Shown here piece by piece: positions 11,415 through 24,000 of a stretch of DNA of 64,000 bases. The notes beneath the pieces are model-generated. The model was not told the DNA's origin, did no database searches, and saw only the letters and a program-made list of their open reading frames with translations. Origin of the DNA: Plazaster borealis (taxonomy: Eukaryota; Echinodermata; Asteroidea; Forcipulatida; Labidiasteridae); NCBI GenBank assembly GCA_021014325.1, contig CM037463.1, forward strand, positions 21,336,026 through 21,400,025, written 5' to 3'. The translations under genes and the position numbers were made by a program. Numbering within the stretch: the first letter of the stretch is position 1; every line of letters starts with the position of its first letter.

Positions 11415-14400
11415 ATGGCGGCGCCCACAAGCGGAATGAGTGCTGAACGCGTGGATCGTTTTAGAGAACTTTGTGAGAAGACCAATAATATTATCATATA
11501 TTTAAGCAGTGGAACATATACAGAAGGGTTGACAGATGTTCAGAAGAGGGTTGTTCGTTGCCAATCCAAAAATTATACGTATGATGAGACCAGTAAGTAT
11601 ATACACTCAAAATCAAATCGACAAGTACATTCATCGCAATAGAGAAAGGACCCTTCTCTATGAATGATGATAGGTAGGCTACCTACAACACATGGAGGTA
11701 GGAATGGTACTACGCTAGTGTGTACGTCTACGTGTAGGAAACGTGTACTGTACGCTTATATTATATAATTGTTGTAACGAAATTGTACTTTTACAATGTG
11801 CGTTTTGTTATAATTACCAGTGCATATCACATCAGGGCATTGTGTGAATTTCCTATTGATAATGATATGACTATCGTAGGAGGTCCTGTTTTCAGGGCGT
11901 CCCTGAAATCGATGCAAATCTTTTACCTCTCTGCGCGCGATGTAAACAGTCCCTAGATACAATTTTTGTGCTTTGACTTGCCAAGCAAAGAGTCTCCTCT
12001 CCTTTGACCAAAACTTAGAATTATGTGAGGCTCCACTGGCAAGTTGCACTTGTATTACAAAAATTTGTGGTATTTTAGGCATTTCTACAAGGTACAAAAA
12101 TATGTCGTACTGTCGGGGCCATAAAAAAAAATTGCCCGCCGAAAAAGTTTCATCGAACAATTTTTCAATTCACAATTCACGATGATAACATCATGTGACT
12201 TAAAATTCTGCTGAGCATTCTGGGGAAAAAAATACAGAGGCTTAATGAAGCCATGTGCCTTACATCATTTTCTAACAGTCTGGAGAATTTTTTTTTAAAC
12301 CCTCATAATGAGTCATATCATTTATTATTAATATCATTAAAATTTAAACATTGGCTTGGTGATTCAAATATCACTGTTTATTGATATGCTTTATTATAAA
12401 TGTTAAGAAACATAAAAAGATTCAAAACTTTTTTTAAAAATCAGATTTAAAAGCCAAGACTTATTGACACTTTTTTTTTTACTTTTTTTTTTTAAAGTTT
12501 TTGCAAATTACCATCGTAATTTTTAAAATTAAATAAAAAATATTTTGAATAAAATGAAGACAACTGCTGGCTATAGAGTCATACACAACGTCTCACAGAA
12601 CACTTGAAGTCACTGCAGATGTTTCTTCTGTGTATGGCTTCACCAGGACACCATACTTTCTTGTTTGCCTCGAAAACAGGTCAAACTCAAAACACGGGGA
12701 CGCTATTGAAGTCATCGAAGATTGGTGCGTGGTGTGAAAGTTTCAATGTCTATCAAGTTTTAATATATTTTTACATACTTCTTATAAACAAAGGAAGGTA
12801 ATTAGGGCATCAGTTGATATATGGCATCATTATTTGTTTTTCAATTCAAAGAAAAAGGCATAGTACATCGAAAACGGGACATGGGAGGATATATGAGCCA
12901 AAATCTCTGAATTCCACTCTTATTTTAAGTTTCACTGTTAGTTTGTGTTACTCTTTTAGTCTTTTATCAGCTGTATCAGAAAAGTAAATTGAGAGAAGTG
13001 TTATATAGGGGAAAAGTAGACCCAGTAACTGGGGCACTGTACTCCTTTTTCGAAATTTTGACATCATCGGTCGTACTAGCGCCCCAGCGTATCGAAGTAT
13101 TTTCCCCGAGCAAAACTCATCCAACTCTCGGTTGGATTTTAGACGGGCACCCGTGCCTCAACCGTGATAACAGCGCGGTTGAGGCAGGACACCCGTCTAA
13201 AATTTGACAGGTGCCCTGCCTCAACCGCATGGTCATCATGGTTAAGGCAGGGCACCCGTGGATAATTGAGTTTTGCTCGGGGAAAATACTGTACTTCGAT
13301 ATGCTGGGGCGCAACTACGATGACCGATGATGTCAAAATTTTGAAAAAGGAGTACAGCGCCCCAGTTACTGGGTCTAGGGGAAAAGTAGAAAAAGGGGGA
13401 AGGAGAGCTCGAGGTAGACGGTGAGTTGTCATGGAAAAGAAAAGAAGAAAATGAAAGAAGGAGAGGAGTAGGGAAGATGGAGAGTGGTTATTGAAAGACA
13501 GAATAGTGGGCTGGTTTGGTAAAGAGGAAGATGTGAAAGTAGGAAGAGGACTTGGGGGGGTAGGCTGGTTAAGTGAAATGATTGGAAAGAGGGATGAACA
13601 GTGAAGGTTCAGTTAGGTAAGCTGCCAGCTGCTGCTTGCTGTTTACAGTCATCGCAGAGGGAGGGGCGGTGAGGGGTTGTATTAAATTTCTTTCTTTGCA
13701 TCTTTTGGAGGCCATTGTTTTTTTGGCTACACCCCTATGTTCCGACACCCCTATGTTCCGACACCCCTATGTTCCGACAACCCTGGTGTATTTTCCTATT
13801 CCTAACCCTAACCCTAACCCTAACCCTATGTAAATCATGAGGGGGCTGTCGGAACATAGGGGTGTCTAAACCGCTATTGTCACATTTTTTAGATTACTCA
13901 ATTAAATATAGTTTTTACTTTGGCCCTGGATGGTCAGTAATTGCTTGTCCCTTTTTCATTTTAAGGAGGTGAACTGTTCTACACCGGTAACAAGGCAGAC
14001 ATCAAGAAGATGGTAGTACTGCAAGAGAATGAAGCGCTAGGCATCCTGAAATACTACCACTCATCACCGACAGGAAGACATCGTGGGATAAATGCCACAC
14101 TGTCCAAAATTTCCATGAATTATACATGGAATGGAATAAAGCGAGATGTTATGGAGTTTGTAAGTGGGTCTTTCCATAAAGTAGGGGGCCAAAGCAGGAC
14201 ATGGTGTTATTTCTCAAAATGTAATTTACTTTCTATATTCTTTGCATGTTCATATGGTGGGAATAGCTCATACGTTTAATGTATAACTTCAATTTCTCGA
14301 ATCAGATTTTTTTTCTTCATATACGATCCAAAACTATCCATCACACTGTAACGGAGACACCGGTGTCTCAGTTACAGTGTGAAGTGTGAAACTTGTGACT

Positions 14401-17400
14401 TGTTTTGCCATAAATTAGTAGGTAATTTATAAACATCATTGGTATACTGTAATTCAGCTATTTTCAATGAAAACCTTCAAACGTTGGCCAAGCAGTAAAA
14501 GTCGACAGTTTTATGCGTAACCGTGTCACTGGTGTCTTTGTTACACTGTGACTCAAAAAGTCCTGTCTCTCTTATTATGCATCACAAATGTCTGAATCGA
14601 GCAAAATGCATATGTAATACCTGCTACATGTACATGTATGTAGCATGTATCACTATGCACTTTGCTAGATTCAGACATTTATGATGCATAAGAGAGACAG
14701 GACTTTTTGAGTCACGGTGTAACAAAGACACCAGTGTCACGGTTACGCGTAAAACTGTCGGCCTTTACTGCTGGCCAACGTTTGAAGGTTTTCATTGAAA
14801 ATAGCTAAATTACAGTATACCAATGATGTTTACATATTACCCTTTGAAATTTAAATTTTCAATGAAAACCTACTAATTTATGGCAAAACAAGTCACAAGT
14901 TTCACACTTCACACTGTAACTGAGACACCGGTGTCTCCGTTACAGTGTGATGGATAGTTTTGGATCGTATATGAAAACAAAACATCTGATTCGAGAAATT
15001 GAAGTTATACATTAAACGTATGAGCTATCCCCACCACGAACTTGCAAAGAATATAGAAAGTACATTATCCTTTGAGAAATAACACCATGTCCTGCTTTGG
15101 CCCCCTACTTTATGGAAAGACCCAAGTGGGATATCACTTTATGAAATTATCGTGTTGTTTTTCATGTAATGGCACCTTTACGTTTCTATACATCTTTCTT
15201 TTGTTGTGCCCTCTGAAAGAGTCTAAATGACTACGCCATTGTCACATTGATTTCATTAGTGTTTTCTTAAAAGGCACTGGAGACGTTTGGTAATGACTCT
15301 TAAATATATATTAGCCTAAAAACTTACTTGGTAACGAGCAACGGAAAGCTGTTGATAGTATAAAACATTGTGAGAAACGACTCCCTCTGAAGTAACGTAG
15401 TTTTTGAGAGAAAGAGGTAATTTCTCACTAAAATATTTGAATCTGAGAAAGACTACAGGCCTGAAGCCTTTCTCAGGCATCTGAAAGCACACAAATTTGT
15501 GCAACAAGGGTGTTTTTTCTTTCATTATTTTCTTGCAACTTCGATGACCAATTGAGCCCAAATTTTCACAGGTTTGTTATTTTATGCATACATGTATGTT
15601 GGAATACAGAGGTGAGAATACTGGTGTTTGACAATTACCAAACATGTCCAGTGCCTTTAAGGTGTAGCATTTCTAGAAAATGAAATGTCTTACATTCTAT
15701 CTTTTGCAAATGACAGTTTTCCTTTGTTGTGATTTTGGTTGAAAGAAAATTTCCTCATTTGGCCCCAGATCATTTTTCACATGTTCTCTCAACCGTTATC
15801 AAGTACAAATTTCAGTCTGATTGGCAAGTCAAACCTCAAGGTATTACTTATTTTGGAACGGTTAATTGTGCTTGATAGATGCATTCGCACTACATAAATG
15901 TACAACAAACATTGTGTATGCAGGGTTCGAATTTTACACTGGACCGCAGGCCCGAGGCCAGTGATTTTAGCATCGGGCCAGTAAACTCACAACCGAACAA
16001 GTCCGGCAGTCTTGTGTTGTGTTTAATGTTGACTTTCATTCTTATATTCTTATAATTCTGTTGATTATTGAAGAATACTTACCCATAATACAAATGAGAT
16101 AAATCTTCTCTTAGTGCTTTTTTCAAATTCAAAACAAATTAAATTGTGTAGGCATTTTTTATTCTCATTTCAATTGTAGTCTAGTGTACAAAATTCTGGT
16201 CCAGTAAATATTTTGAGGTACATGTACATACAAGCCCTGCGGTCTCGTGGGTTTTTACCCCAAATTCGAGCCCTGTTATGGTTTCTTGCTGAATATTGCT
16301 TATTCTTTATTTTTAAACAGATCAAATCCTGTGACGGATGCCAGCAGTCTAACAAAACCAAAACAAAGGCTCCACAGTTGAACGTAGTCATGGCGGACGA
16401 ACCACTGCAGCTTGTGGGAATGGATTTAATGGGTACATAGCTTTAACAGATGTGTCTTATTTTGGTATTAATTTCAAATGGATCAGAGTATTGTACTTTG
16501 TGTTTTTCTCTCTTTATCTTTTGGATGGCTTTTTGATCTTACTCGAAATTTTGTATTTACCATTATTTAACTAACATGTAAAGCATACGAATTTGTTGTT
16601 GCACTAATGCATTGTTTGGCTATTACTTTTGCCCAGGACCTTTGCCGACCACACAGGAAGGCTTCAAGTACATTCTGACGTTCACCGATTATTATTCCAA
16701 ATTTGTTGAATTCTTCCCACTGAAGAATAAAGAGGCTACTGAGATAGCATCCTGTATACAAACATTTGTGTGGCGATGGGGTGCCCCAAAGATACTTGTT
16801 TCAGGCCAGGGGCAAGAATTTGGTGCAAAGGTCAGTTTTCCAAGTCTGTTGAACCTGCTATATTTTTAATAATTACTTACAGCACACATATGGTCACAGT
16901 TAATTTGTATAAAGGCCTTTTCACACGAGGGAAATAAGCAGGGGGTCCATGGTCCTAAGAACACAACGTTGTCAAGTCCACATCGTGTGAAATGTACCTC
17001 TGCTCTGCAAAAGCATGGGCGATCCCTAGTCTTTTTCTGACCATGATCGAGACCAGCAACAGCAAAACACAACCTTGTGAAAATTCACCATGATCGTCTG
17101 TACATGCTGTTAAAGCCCCTTTCACACGAGAGCAATTTAGCAAGGGTCCCTTGCTTAATTGTAGCATGGTTGTAAAATTTTACAAAATGTACCTCGTGTG
17201 AAAGCACAACAATTTTTACACTGACCAGGGTCCCTAGTAAAATCTTGTCCAACATTGCTACATTTTGTCGGGAGGTCCGGACAAGAGACATTTTTTTAGT
17301 CATGTAATTTGACAGTACATGTTTTTAAGATGCAATCTTGGCTCTTAATCCTTCATCACAGAGTTGAAATTAACATAATTGCTTTAGAAATTTCCTTGAT

Positions 17401-19024
17401 TGATTGTTGTTTCTTGGAAATTGTTTTTTTTTAAAGTAGCATTTTTTCCATAGGCGGGTCGGTGTTAAAATACAAACACATTATGTATCAATCAATTCTG
17501 TACCTCAGGTAAACACTGATCTGTGCAAGAAACTTGGTATTGATCGTTCAGGAACGAGCGCATGTCATCCACAGACGAACAAACTTGCTGAGCGTACTAA
17601 CCAAACTTTACGCATTCGTCTTAGTAAACTTGTGAACGATCACCAGAATGATTGGACTGAGTACTTAGATGGGGTTGCCTACTCCATCCGAACACAGAAA
17701 CAGGCCTCAACTAAGTACACCCCCTTTTTCCTAATGTTTGGACGTCACCCAAGAACAGTCCTGGAAGTAAGTTTGTGTTGCTCTTGCTGATTCTTTTAAT
17801 TACATATCTTCATCTACTATCACTTGGTGCTCAGACTTTCAATTTATTTTGAAAGAATAGTAGTTTAGGTATTAAGACTATGATTATTATTTATTGAGTT
17901 TGAGAACTAATTTGAATGTTAACAGATCCAACATCATGCAATTGTTCTTTAGATGGAACTTGTAGATGATGACTTGACTCTCCGATTAAATGAAGAAATT
18001 GACAATGAAGATACAGACAAAGCTGTGTCCAAAAGACAAAAAGTGATGGCTGCTACAACCTCACAGGTAATGCATTTATACAAGATTTCCCCCCCCCCAC
18101 CCAATTTAACACAATGAAGTTAAAGTATACCTTTGGTTTTTGGAACTGTTCGTTTGTTTTAATCGTATATATAAATAAAGATATACAATAAAACTAACCT
18201 GTGAAAATTACAATTCAAAAGGTGGTCGCGTTTTTGAGATATTACCAAAAATCTGGAGTGGTTATGTCCACGCAGGAAGAATAATCAGTAACTGGAATAC
18301 ACAATCTGAGAAACGTCACTGACAGTAATGTTTCTCAGATTCCAATTTGGGGGGATAAAAACTGATATCTTTTTCCATAATCACATTACCTCGAAGTGAA
18401 ATGATTCTCAAAATGCTTTATACTATCGAAAGCTGCTGTACTTCTAACCGAGTAGGTTTTTATTGCCATTAATTAAAGGCACTGAACACGGTTGGTAATT
18501 GTCAAAGACCAGTGTTCTCACTTGTTGTATCCCAACTTATGCATAAAATAACAAGCCTGTGAAAATTTGGGCTCAATTGGTCATCGAAGTTGGAAGAAAA
18601 TGATGAAAGAAAAAAACACCCTTGTTGTACAAATTTGTGTGCTTTCAGATATAGGAATAAAAACTTCTTGCAAGAACTTTTTATTATTTTAGTGAGAAAT
18701 TACCTCTTTTTCATACTTCAGAGGGAGTCGTTTCCAACAATGTTTTATACTATCAAAAGCTCTCCGTTGCTTGTTACCAAGTAAGTTTTTATGCTAATAT
18801 TTGTTTTGAGTCATTACCAAACGTGTACGATACCTTTAAGCCCTTTGTAGGGGTTTTCGTGTTTTGAGTTAAAGGTGTTTTACCCCATTACATCTGTTGT
18901 TAATTCTCTTCCTAAATTCAGGTGAAGCAGAATGTTGCTGCTGCCCAGAGCAAGAAGAAGATTGCTTTTCAGCGACGGAAGTCAAAGGGAGTAAGAACTT
19001 TCAAGCTTGATATTGGTGATCTAG
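11415..19024 (+). CDS. GIN1/Ginger-like integrase gene, at least 7 exons, 3' end not found
   Basis: Exons inferred from GT/AG sites and continuous frame: 11415-11592, 13966-14159, 16321-16432, 16637-16830, 17509-17766, 17953-18066 and 18922-19024 (about 384 codons). Exon 1 has the N-terminal helical region ending KNYTYDE, and exon 2 continues GELFY as in GIN1. Exons 2-3 form the H2C2 zinc finger (YHSSPTGRHRGIN, then CDGC). Exons 3-5 form the RNase H-like integrase core. D1 is in GMDLMG (16423-16425). The usual SDxGxEF is SGQGQEF, so Asp2 is Gly (16804-16806). The glutamate is kept in AERTNQTL (17590-17592). Exon 7 ends FKLDIGDL at a phase-1 donor, just before the expected GPY/F region. No following exon is seen before the repeat array at 19.8 kb. 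There are no LTRs, gag or reverse transcriptase. The introns and the lost Asp argue for a domesticated or decaying gene rather than an active element. The alternative is an old Ginger DNA transposon copy, since those also carry introns. Confidence 0.8.
11643..13007. other. Intron 1 of the integrase-like gene, left part
   Basis: AT-rich with poly-T and poly-A runs around 12290-12540. A 134-codon minus-strand open frame at 11756-12160 has no recognisable domain and is treated as chance. Confidence 0.5.
13017..13377. mobile_element. MULE-like foldback element, 361 bp with 9-bp target duplication
   Basis: The perfect target duplication GGGGAAAAG (13008-13016 and 13378-13386) flanks inverted ends TAGACCCAGTAACTGGGGC. 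The arms continue for about 110 bp each, with a few differences. The centre holds two further hairpins, AGACGGG...CCCGTCT (about 13141-13198) and GGTGCCCTGCCTCAAC with its partner (about 13210-13256). Nine-base duplications and long inverted ends are the Mutator-like signature. There is no coding capacity. Confidence 0.8.
13729..13865. repeat. Interstitial telomeric repeat flanked by inverted repeats
   Basis: Three tandem 16-bp copies of ACACCCCTATGTTCCG (13729-13776) precede about four and a half CCTAAC-type telomeric hexamers (13801-13828). The inverted partner TGTCGGAACATAGGGGTGT closes the structure at 13847-13865. It is either a foldback transposon whose loop carries a telomeric tract or a healed break. 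Confidence 0.8.
14166..15123. mobile_element. Large foldback element (958 bp) beside a splice donor
   Basis: Two arms of about 480 bp are inverted copies with small differences. The ends are GGGTCTTTCCATAAAGTAGG and its complement, and AAGT (14162-14165 and 15124-15127) is duplicated. The axis lies near 14630-14645. The left AAGT is part of the GTAAGT donor of exon 2, so the element landed within the donor consensus and rebuilt it by target duplication. There is no open frame of note. Confidence 0.8.
15271..15656. mobile_element. Full-length TTAA-flanked MITE (386 bp)
   Basis: TTAA at 15267-15270 and 15657-15660 flanks inverted ends AAGGCACTGGAGACGTTTGG and CCAAACATGTCCAGTGCCT. It is oriented opposite to the copies at 18477-18835 and 19116-19478. 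Confidence 0.85.
15919..16250. repeat. Dispersed ~330-bp repeat, copy 2
   Basis: This is a diverged copy of 572-895, sharing GCCCGAGGCCAGTGATTTTA and the end TACAAGCCCTGCGGTCT. It lies in intron 2 of the integrase-like gene, 70 bases before the acceptor of exon 3. Confidence 0.65.
16915..17215. repeat. Pair of TTTCACACGAG-type repeats in intron 4
   Basis: AAAGGCCTTTTCACACGAGG near 16911 and AAAGCCCCTTTCACACGAGA near 17113 begin two related stretches. Each is followed by GGGTCC-type motifs and an inverted CGTGTGAAA. They look like two degenerate copies of an inverted-repeat transposon. Confidence 0.5.
18124..18835. mobile_element. Nested TTAA MITEs (two elements)
   Basis: An outer element starts at TTAA 18120-18123 with AGTATACCTTTGG and carries GGTGGTCGCGTTTTTGAGAT and TCCACGCAGGAAGAATAATC. 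Its 3' end is interrupted at TTAA 18473-18476 by a complete inner element, AGGCACTGAACACG to CGTGTACGATACCT (18477-18835, TTAA again at 18836-18839). The nesting gives the relative age of the two families here. Both are in intron 6 of the integrase-like gene. Confidence 0.8.
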
Positions 19025-19115
19025 GTTTGTCGTAACCCAAATACAAAAAAGCGATTAACAAGATAAACTCAATCAGAGTTTTCTTTTTATTTATGTTTTA
19101 TTATATGCCACTTAA

Positions 19116-19478
19116 GGCACTGAACACGTTTGGTAATTGTCAAAGACCAGTGTTCTCACTTGGTGTATCCCAACATATGCATAACAAGCCTGTGAAAATT
19201 TGGGCTCAATTGGTCATCGAAGTTGCACGAAAAAGGTTGAAAGAAAAAACACCCATGTTGTACAAATTTGTGTGCTTTCAGATAAGAATAAAAGGCTTCT
19301 TGCAAGAAGTTTTTATTATTTTAGTGAGAAATTACCTCTTTCTCAAAACTATGATACTTCAGAGGGAGTTGTTTCCTACAATGTTTTATACTATCAACAG
19401 CTCTCCGTTGCTTGTTACCAAGTAAGTTTTTATGCTAATATTAGTTTTGAGTCATTACCAAACGTGTACAGTGCCTTT
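19116..19478. mobile_element. TTAA MITE just after the last recognised integrase exon
   Basis: The left TTAA is at 19112-19115 and the right end CAGTGCCTTTGA has lost the TTAA by one base. It is the same family and orientation as the inner element at 18477-18835. Confidence 0.8.
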
Positions 19479-19818
19479 GACTCTTTACCTCAAAATATAA
19501 TGTGTAATATGTTGCCTGACACCCTTTCAGGAAACTGAAAATTCCCTGTATTTTTGTGGATTTTTTCAAATTAATTCATTGTTTTCACGCCATAGGATGT
19601 ATTTAAAGTGCTATTTGGAAACCACTGAGGTGTCACAATAATGTGTGCATAGCCTTTGCAACGGGGAAAATCCCCCATTTCATTACTTACGAATTAGCAT
19701 AGCCTACTTAAATTGTCCAACCCTGGGTGCAAATTGGTCGGTGTACAGGTGGCATGGCTGACGAACCTTTATGCCTAGTTTGTCACTATAGATTTGGAGA
19801 AACAAAGGGTGTCCATTA

Positions 19819-20400
19819 ATGAATTTGGTGTGCATGATTACTAAACCCACCATTTTAAGAATTGTGTCCTTCATTCAATGGCAGTCACATTTTTTTCCAA
19901 AAGTAATGAAACATCAAAGTTTGACTGACATAAAAGACGACGGCAGTTTACTGTTCAAGCATGCTGCAACAATAGAGGGCGCCCAATCCAATCCTGAGAC
20001 GGGGGAACACCAGGGTTACTTATTGTGTTTGTCAATGAACTGTGGCCTTTTTTGTTTGCAACTGACTGTTTGGAGAAAAAAAATAAGCTGAATGTAATTT
20101 ACAATGAGGAAATCATTATTCAACAGTTTTCTTCACCATCGGTTTGTTACCATTCTGCCAGCGACGACTACAACATTGGCTGTCCTAGACTTGAAATCAA
20201 CCCGTAATTCTAACATTTTCTTTATGAGACCAGAATACTGTCACACCGACAATGTGTGATAGCTGTCGTGGGCGAGAGTCTGGGCGCTGTGACCAATAGG
20301 CAGACCGACAAAGGCATTATTAGCGACTTGTTTTCAAGTCTAAGTTGTGTATGGATAGTCATATAGTTTTAGTTTACCAGCTTAAACAGTAATTATTTCA
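19819..20400. repeat. Left-most remnant of the tandem array (unit 0 tail block)
   Basis: The block matches 29460-30300 and 38440-39000: TGACTGACATA, AAAGACGACGGCAGTTTACT, ATAGAGGGCGCCCAATCC, TTTACAATGAGGA, and GTGATAGCTGTCGTGGGCGA. In the other two units this block follows the B gene. Here no methyltransferase-like gene remains to its left, so the array edge or breakpoint lies at about 19.5-19.8 kb. Confidence 0.75.
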
Positions 20401-20520
20401 GTTAATACAGGGAGTTTTTGAAGTAAAATTATTTAACAAAAATTATGTTGATATTGGACCACCATTATAAAGTCACTAGCTTACAAAGTGTTCTTTGTTC
20501 AAACATTGTTTATTGCTTAA

Positions 20521-21018
20521 AGGGATTGTATACGTTTGGTAATTGGAACGTACTGTTTGTTTTAATCCTATGTTGTATATATATATATATATAGGAAGAA
20601 TAATCTTCAAATTCTCAGATTCAAATTTGTGAAACAAAAAGTGATATCTTTTTCCATAACCGCAATTCTTCTAAGTGAAAAGTTTCTCAAAATGGATTAT
20701 ACTATCCAAAGCTGCTGTACAGTAAGTTTTTAATGCCATTTACTTTCAGAGTCATTACCAAACGTATACAGACCCTTTAAAAACAAAATTATGTCTGAAC
20801 TATTTGATATTTATGTCATTACTATATTTCTTTCGTCGGTACAACATTTTGATCTGAGAGAAAAGTTGTTTAAGGCAGGGTATACTTTTAGTAATTGTCA
20901 AAGACCATTATCTTCACTTGGTGTATCCCAACATTATGCATAAAATAACAAACCTGTGAAAAGTTAAGTTTTTATTGCCATTTATTTTCAGAGTCATTAC
21001 CAAACGTATACAGACCCT
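20521..21018. mobile_element. Composite of two TTAA MITEs with a 90-bp spacer
   Basis: Element one spans 20521-20776 (TTAA at 20517-20520 and 20777-20780, ends AGGGATTGTATACG and CGTATACAGACCCT). After the spacer, a second, chimeric element starts at TTAA 20870-20873 with the GGCAGGGTATACTTTTAG end but finishes with the AAACGTATACAGACCCT end of the first family. The same composite occurs inverted at 62030-62745. Confidence 0.7.
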
Positions 21019-21020
21019 TT

Positions 21021-24000
21021 AAAACGAAATTAATAAAAACTCGGATTGCAGACTCAAGCATAAAGGAGGTATTGCATCTAGTTCAAAGCCTTTATTAAAA
21101 TTAAAACCGTTTCATAAACGAGATAAACATGGATGGAATAAAATTATCTCAGTGCAAACACCACTTAAAATAATATTTTCTGCATATTCATTGTAACAAG
21201 CATCACTATACCGTTTTAACACCTTTATATGATTACTAAATATACATTATATTTTCAAACTAAAGTTTAAGAAAATTTGATGTGATTAAAAAAATACAAG
21301 TTTACAATCTTTTTAAACATACACCTCTGTAAACGATACTAATTTGATAGTGCATTTGAATGGTAATAAATCTATTATAGTTCAAATTTCAAGTTCAGTC
21401 TTGGTTATAAATTTGTAAATATCAAATAATTGTTAAAAGGCATATTTGTATGAAATGTTAAGCCACAAAACTATTATCTGAGTAAATAAACGAGGACCCC
21501 AAAAGCAAAATACACATATATTATTATCTCAAACAAAACTTCAATAGAAATACTGCTTTCTGCGTATTGCAAATTATAAGCGAAATGGTAAATGAATATA
21601 CAAGTACAAAAAACAACACAATTTACATTATACTTTCAAAACATTTGTGTACAGTTTTAAACTTTAATCCGTTTACCTTCCATCTAAATCTTTAATTTGT
21701 TTACCTTCAATCTGAAACCTCGGTGATTCTACAGTTTTTGTCAGTAATAGAACTTGAAAATATTTCAGTCTGAATTACTATTGCATTCGAGAAAAATGCA
21801 TTCAAACCCCCCCCCACCCATCACCACTGTTGCCCCCCCCCCCCCAATCAAAATGTACACGCCACCACATTGTGAACAGAAGAGTTTTTCAAAATAAACA
21901 TTGAAAAAACGGTACCATAACATTTCAGTTTCGTTTGATCTTTTGGTCATAGAAAAACTATAGGGGAAAATTCAATATTGTAAAAATACAAGTAAAATAC
22001 AAAAAAACGTTATGAAATCACAGAATGTAATGTTAACATTGGTGCTATGTAAAAACAAACCTGTGCATTGGTAATCACTTCTGATTCTATACCCTAGAAG
22101 AAAACAAACATGCAATTGCAGTGGGATATTGTTGACTGCTGGATTTACAGGACAATGGAAGTTGTCAGTTTCTCGAAAACTATTGAGAAGAGGGAAATTG
22201 TCCCTTTAATTCTATCTTTATCACACTCTTGTCACAATGCATGCCAATTTAAAATCTCTAAACTACCCTAGTGATTTGCCTGTGGATTTTTGTTTTCACA
22301 GAACTCGGGAAAGTACTGAGTATATAGTGCTTAATACACATCGGTGTAAGGGTAAAAGCTAATCGTATTCATTATCCCCGTTGCAAAATTAACATCAAAA
22401 TTAAATATAATACCCCATTGTTGTTTTCCATGGCTTCAAAATATACAGACGATCCATGTTTGTACAAGTTGTTCATGTGAAGATTCATTTCCTGGAAAAT
22501 AAAGACGACTGAAAAATATACATATACTGAATGTTTATGAGTTCAATAGTGAGAATATTAATTTCACGAGTTCAAAGATTAAATGTTCCATTCAACGAGT
22601 CGAAGCCGAGTTGAATGGAACATTCCATCTTTCAAAGAATGAAAATAATCATGAATGCGGTGTGACCTCCAATCCCCCAATAATGACATGGATCTACTTG
22701 AGTAGGTGTTACAACAGTATTGTCAACCGAATTTGGGGAACCTTTTTTTTTTACTTGCAACATTGCGCAAATTCCTTGCTTTAATTTGAGAGAAAAAATT
22801 ATTTTTCTTTTTTTTATTTTTTTATCCCGGGGGATTCTTATTTATTGATTTGTAGGTTCACACCGGAAAGTATATACAACAAAAGTATTATAATAAATGA
22901 ATCATGCAAAATTATGTCACAAAATTAAGTAAAAGACATCAGTCATGGCACAGTGCTGTAGAATTAAATACTATACTAATTATATTACTATAGAATTTAG
23001 GGACGGTTTGAGGAATACATAAATTTCTCAGCAATGAAATATTTGTTGAAACCCTTCTTCAGTATCGGTAAAGACGGACGTTGCTCGTTCATTTTCATTT
23101 TATAAATATGAAACCGGCAAATTAATAAAAGGAGATTCAGGTTCTTCCACTGAGCTTCTGTTTTGGGGGACATTTCGTAATTTTATTTGCATTTTTTTTT
23201 TTTTTTTAAGAATAACGAAAATTCTTTATTCGGGCACCGACAAGAAATATCTTTCAATTTTTCATATACCTGAAAATAAGAGGATCGAGGAATCGACTGG
23301 GCCATAAATTGTCTTTATAACAGGTGGTTAATTAATGAACCTTTGTCTGATGAATTGGAAATCAGTTCAGTTTAAACTGTAAAAATAATATTTTTACGAG
23401 GTAAGGATTAGAAAAAAACACTTGTCATTTGAAACTGGTAGAAACTTTAAACATTCTGCCCAAATTCTAAAGGATCAAGAGTGGATTTCAGTTGACCGGG
23501 CAAGATTCGCGCGTAATTATTCAAATATTATTTTTGTTGAGAGCCTTGAGTTACCAAATACACTGCTTTATCGTGTGAAGGAAACCAAATCTCGTATTTT
23601 AACGTTTAAATATGCGGGAGACCTGCAAAGTCTATTTAAAGGTATGATGTAATACGATTGAAAAGAATAACAATATTAATATTTTCTTCTGTCTCAAATG
23701 TTGTTTTTTAACAAATTGATACCACAACCATCGTCTTGGTTATTATTTTTTGTAATACCATATTCTGCTATTAACAACAAAGCCACTAAGATAATTAAAC
23801 TATTGGTATAGACCTAAACTCGACCAAACTGTAATAACCATCACCCTCATAACTAAAGATTTTAACACAATCGACATATTTGTCAGTTTGCCACAATGAC
23901 ATTGTATACCATCTCTACAACTTAAAAACACAAAATTTTATGCAATCATGTGTGTAGTTGCAATGGGGGTGTCTACCAGTTTAAACCGCGGAACAAACGG

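Noticed and set aside
11756..12160. 134-codon minus-strand open frame in intron 1 of the integrase-like gene
   Set aside because: No domain, no repeat elsewhere, and composition like the surrounding intron. Considered chance.
11415..19024. Active LTR retrotransposon for the integrase region
   Set aside because: No long terminal repeats, gag or reverse transcriptase. The coding part is split by six introns with normal splice sites and lacks the second catalytic Asp.
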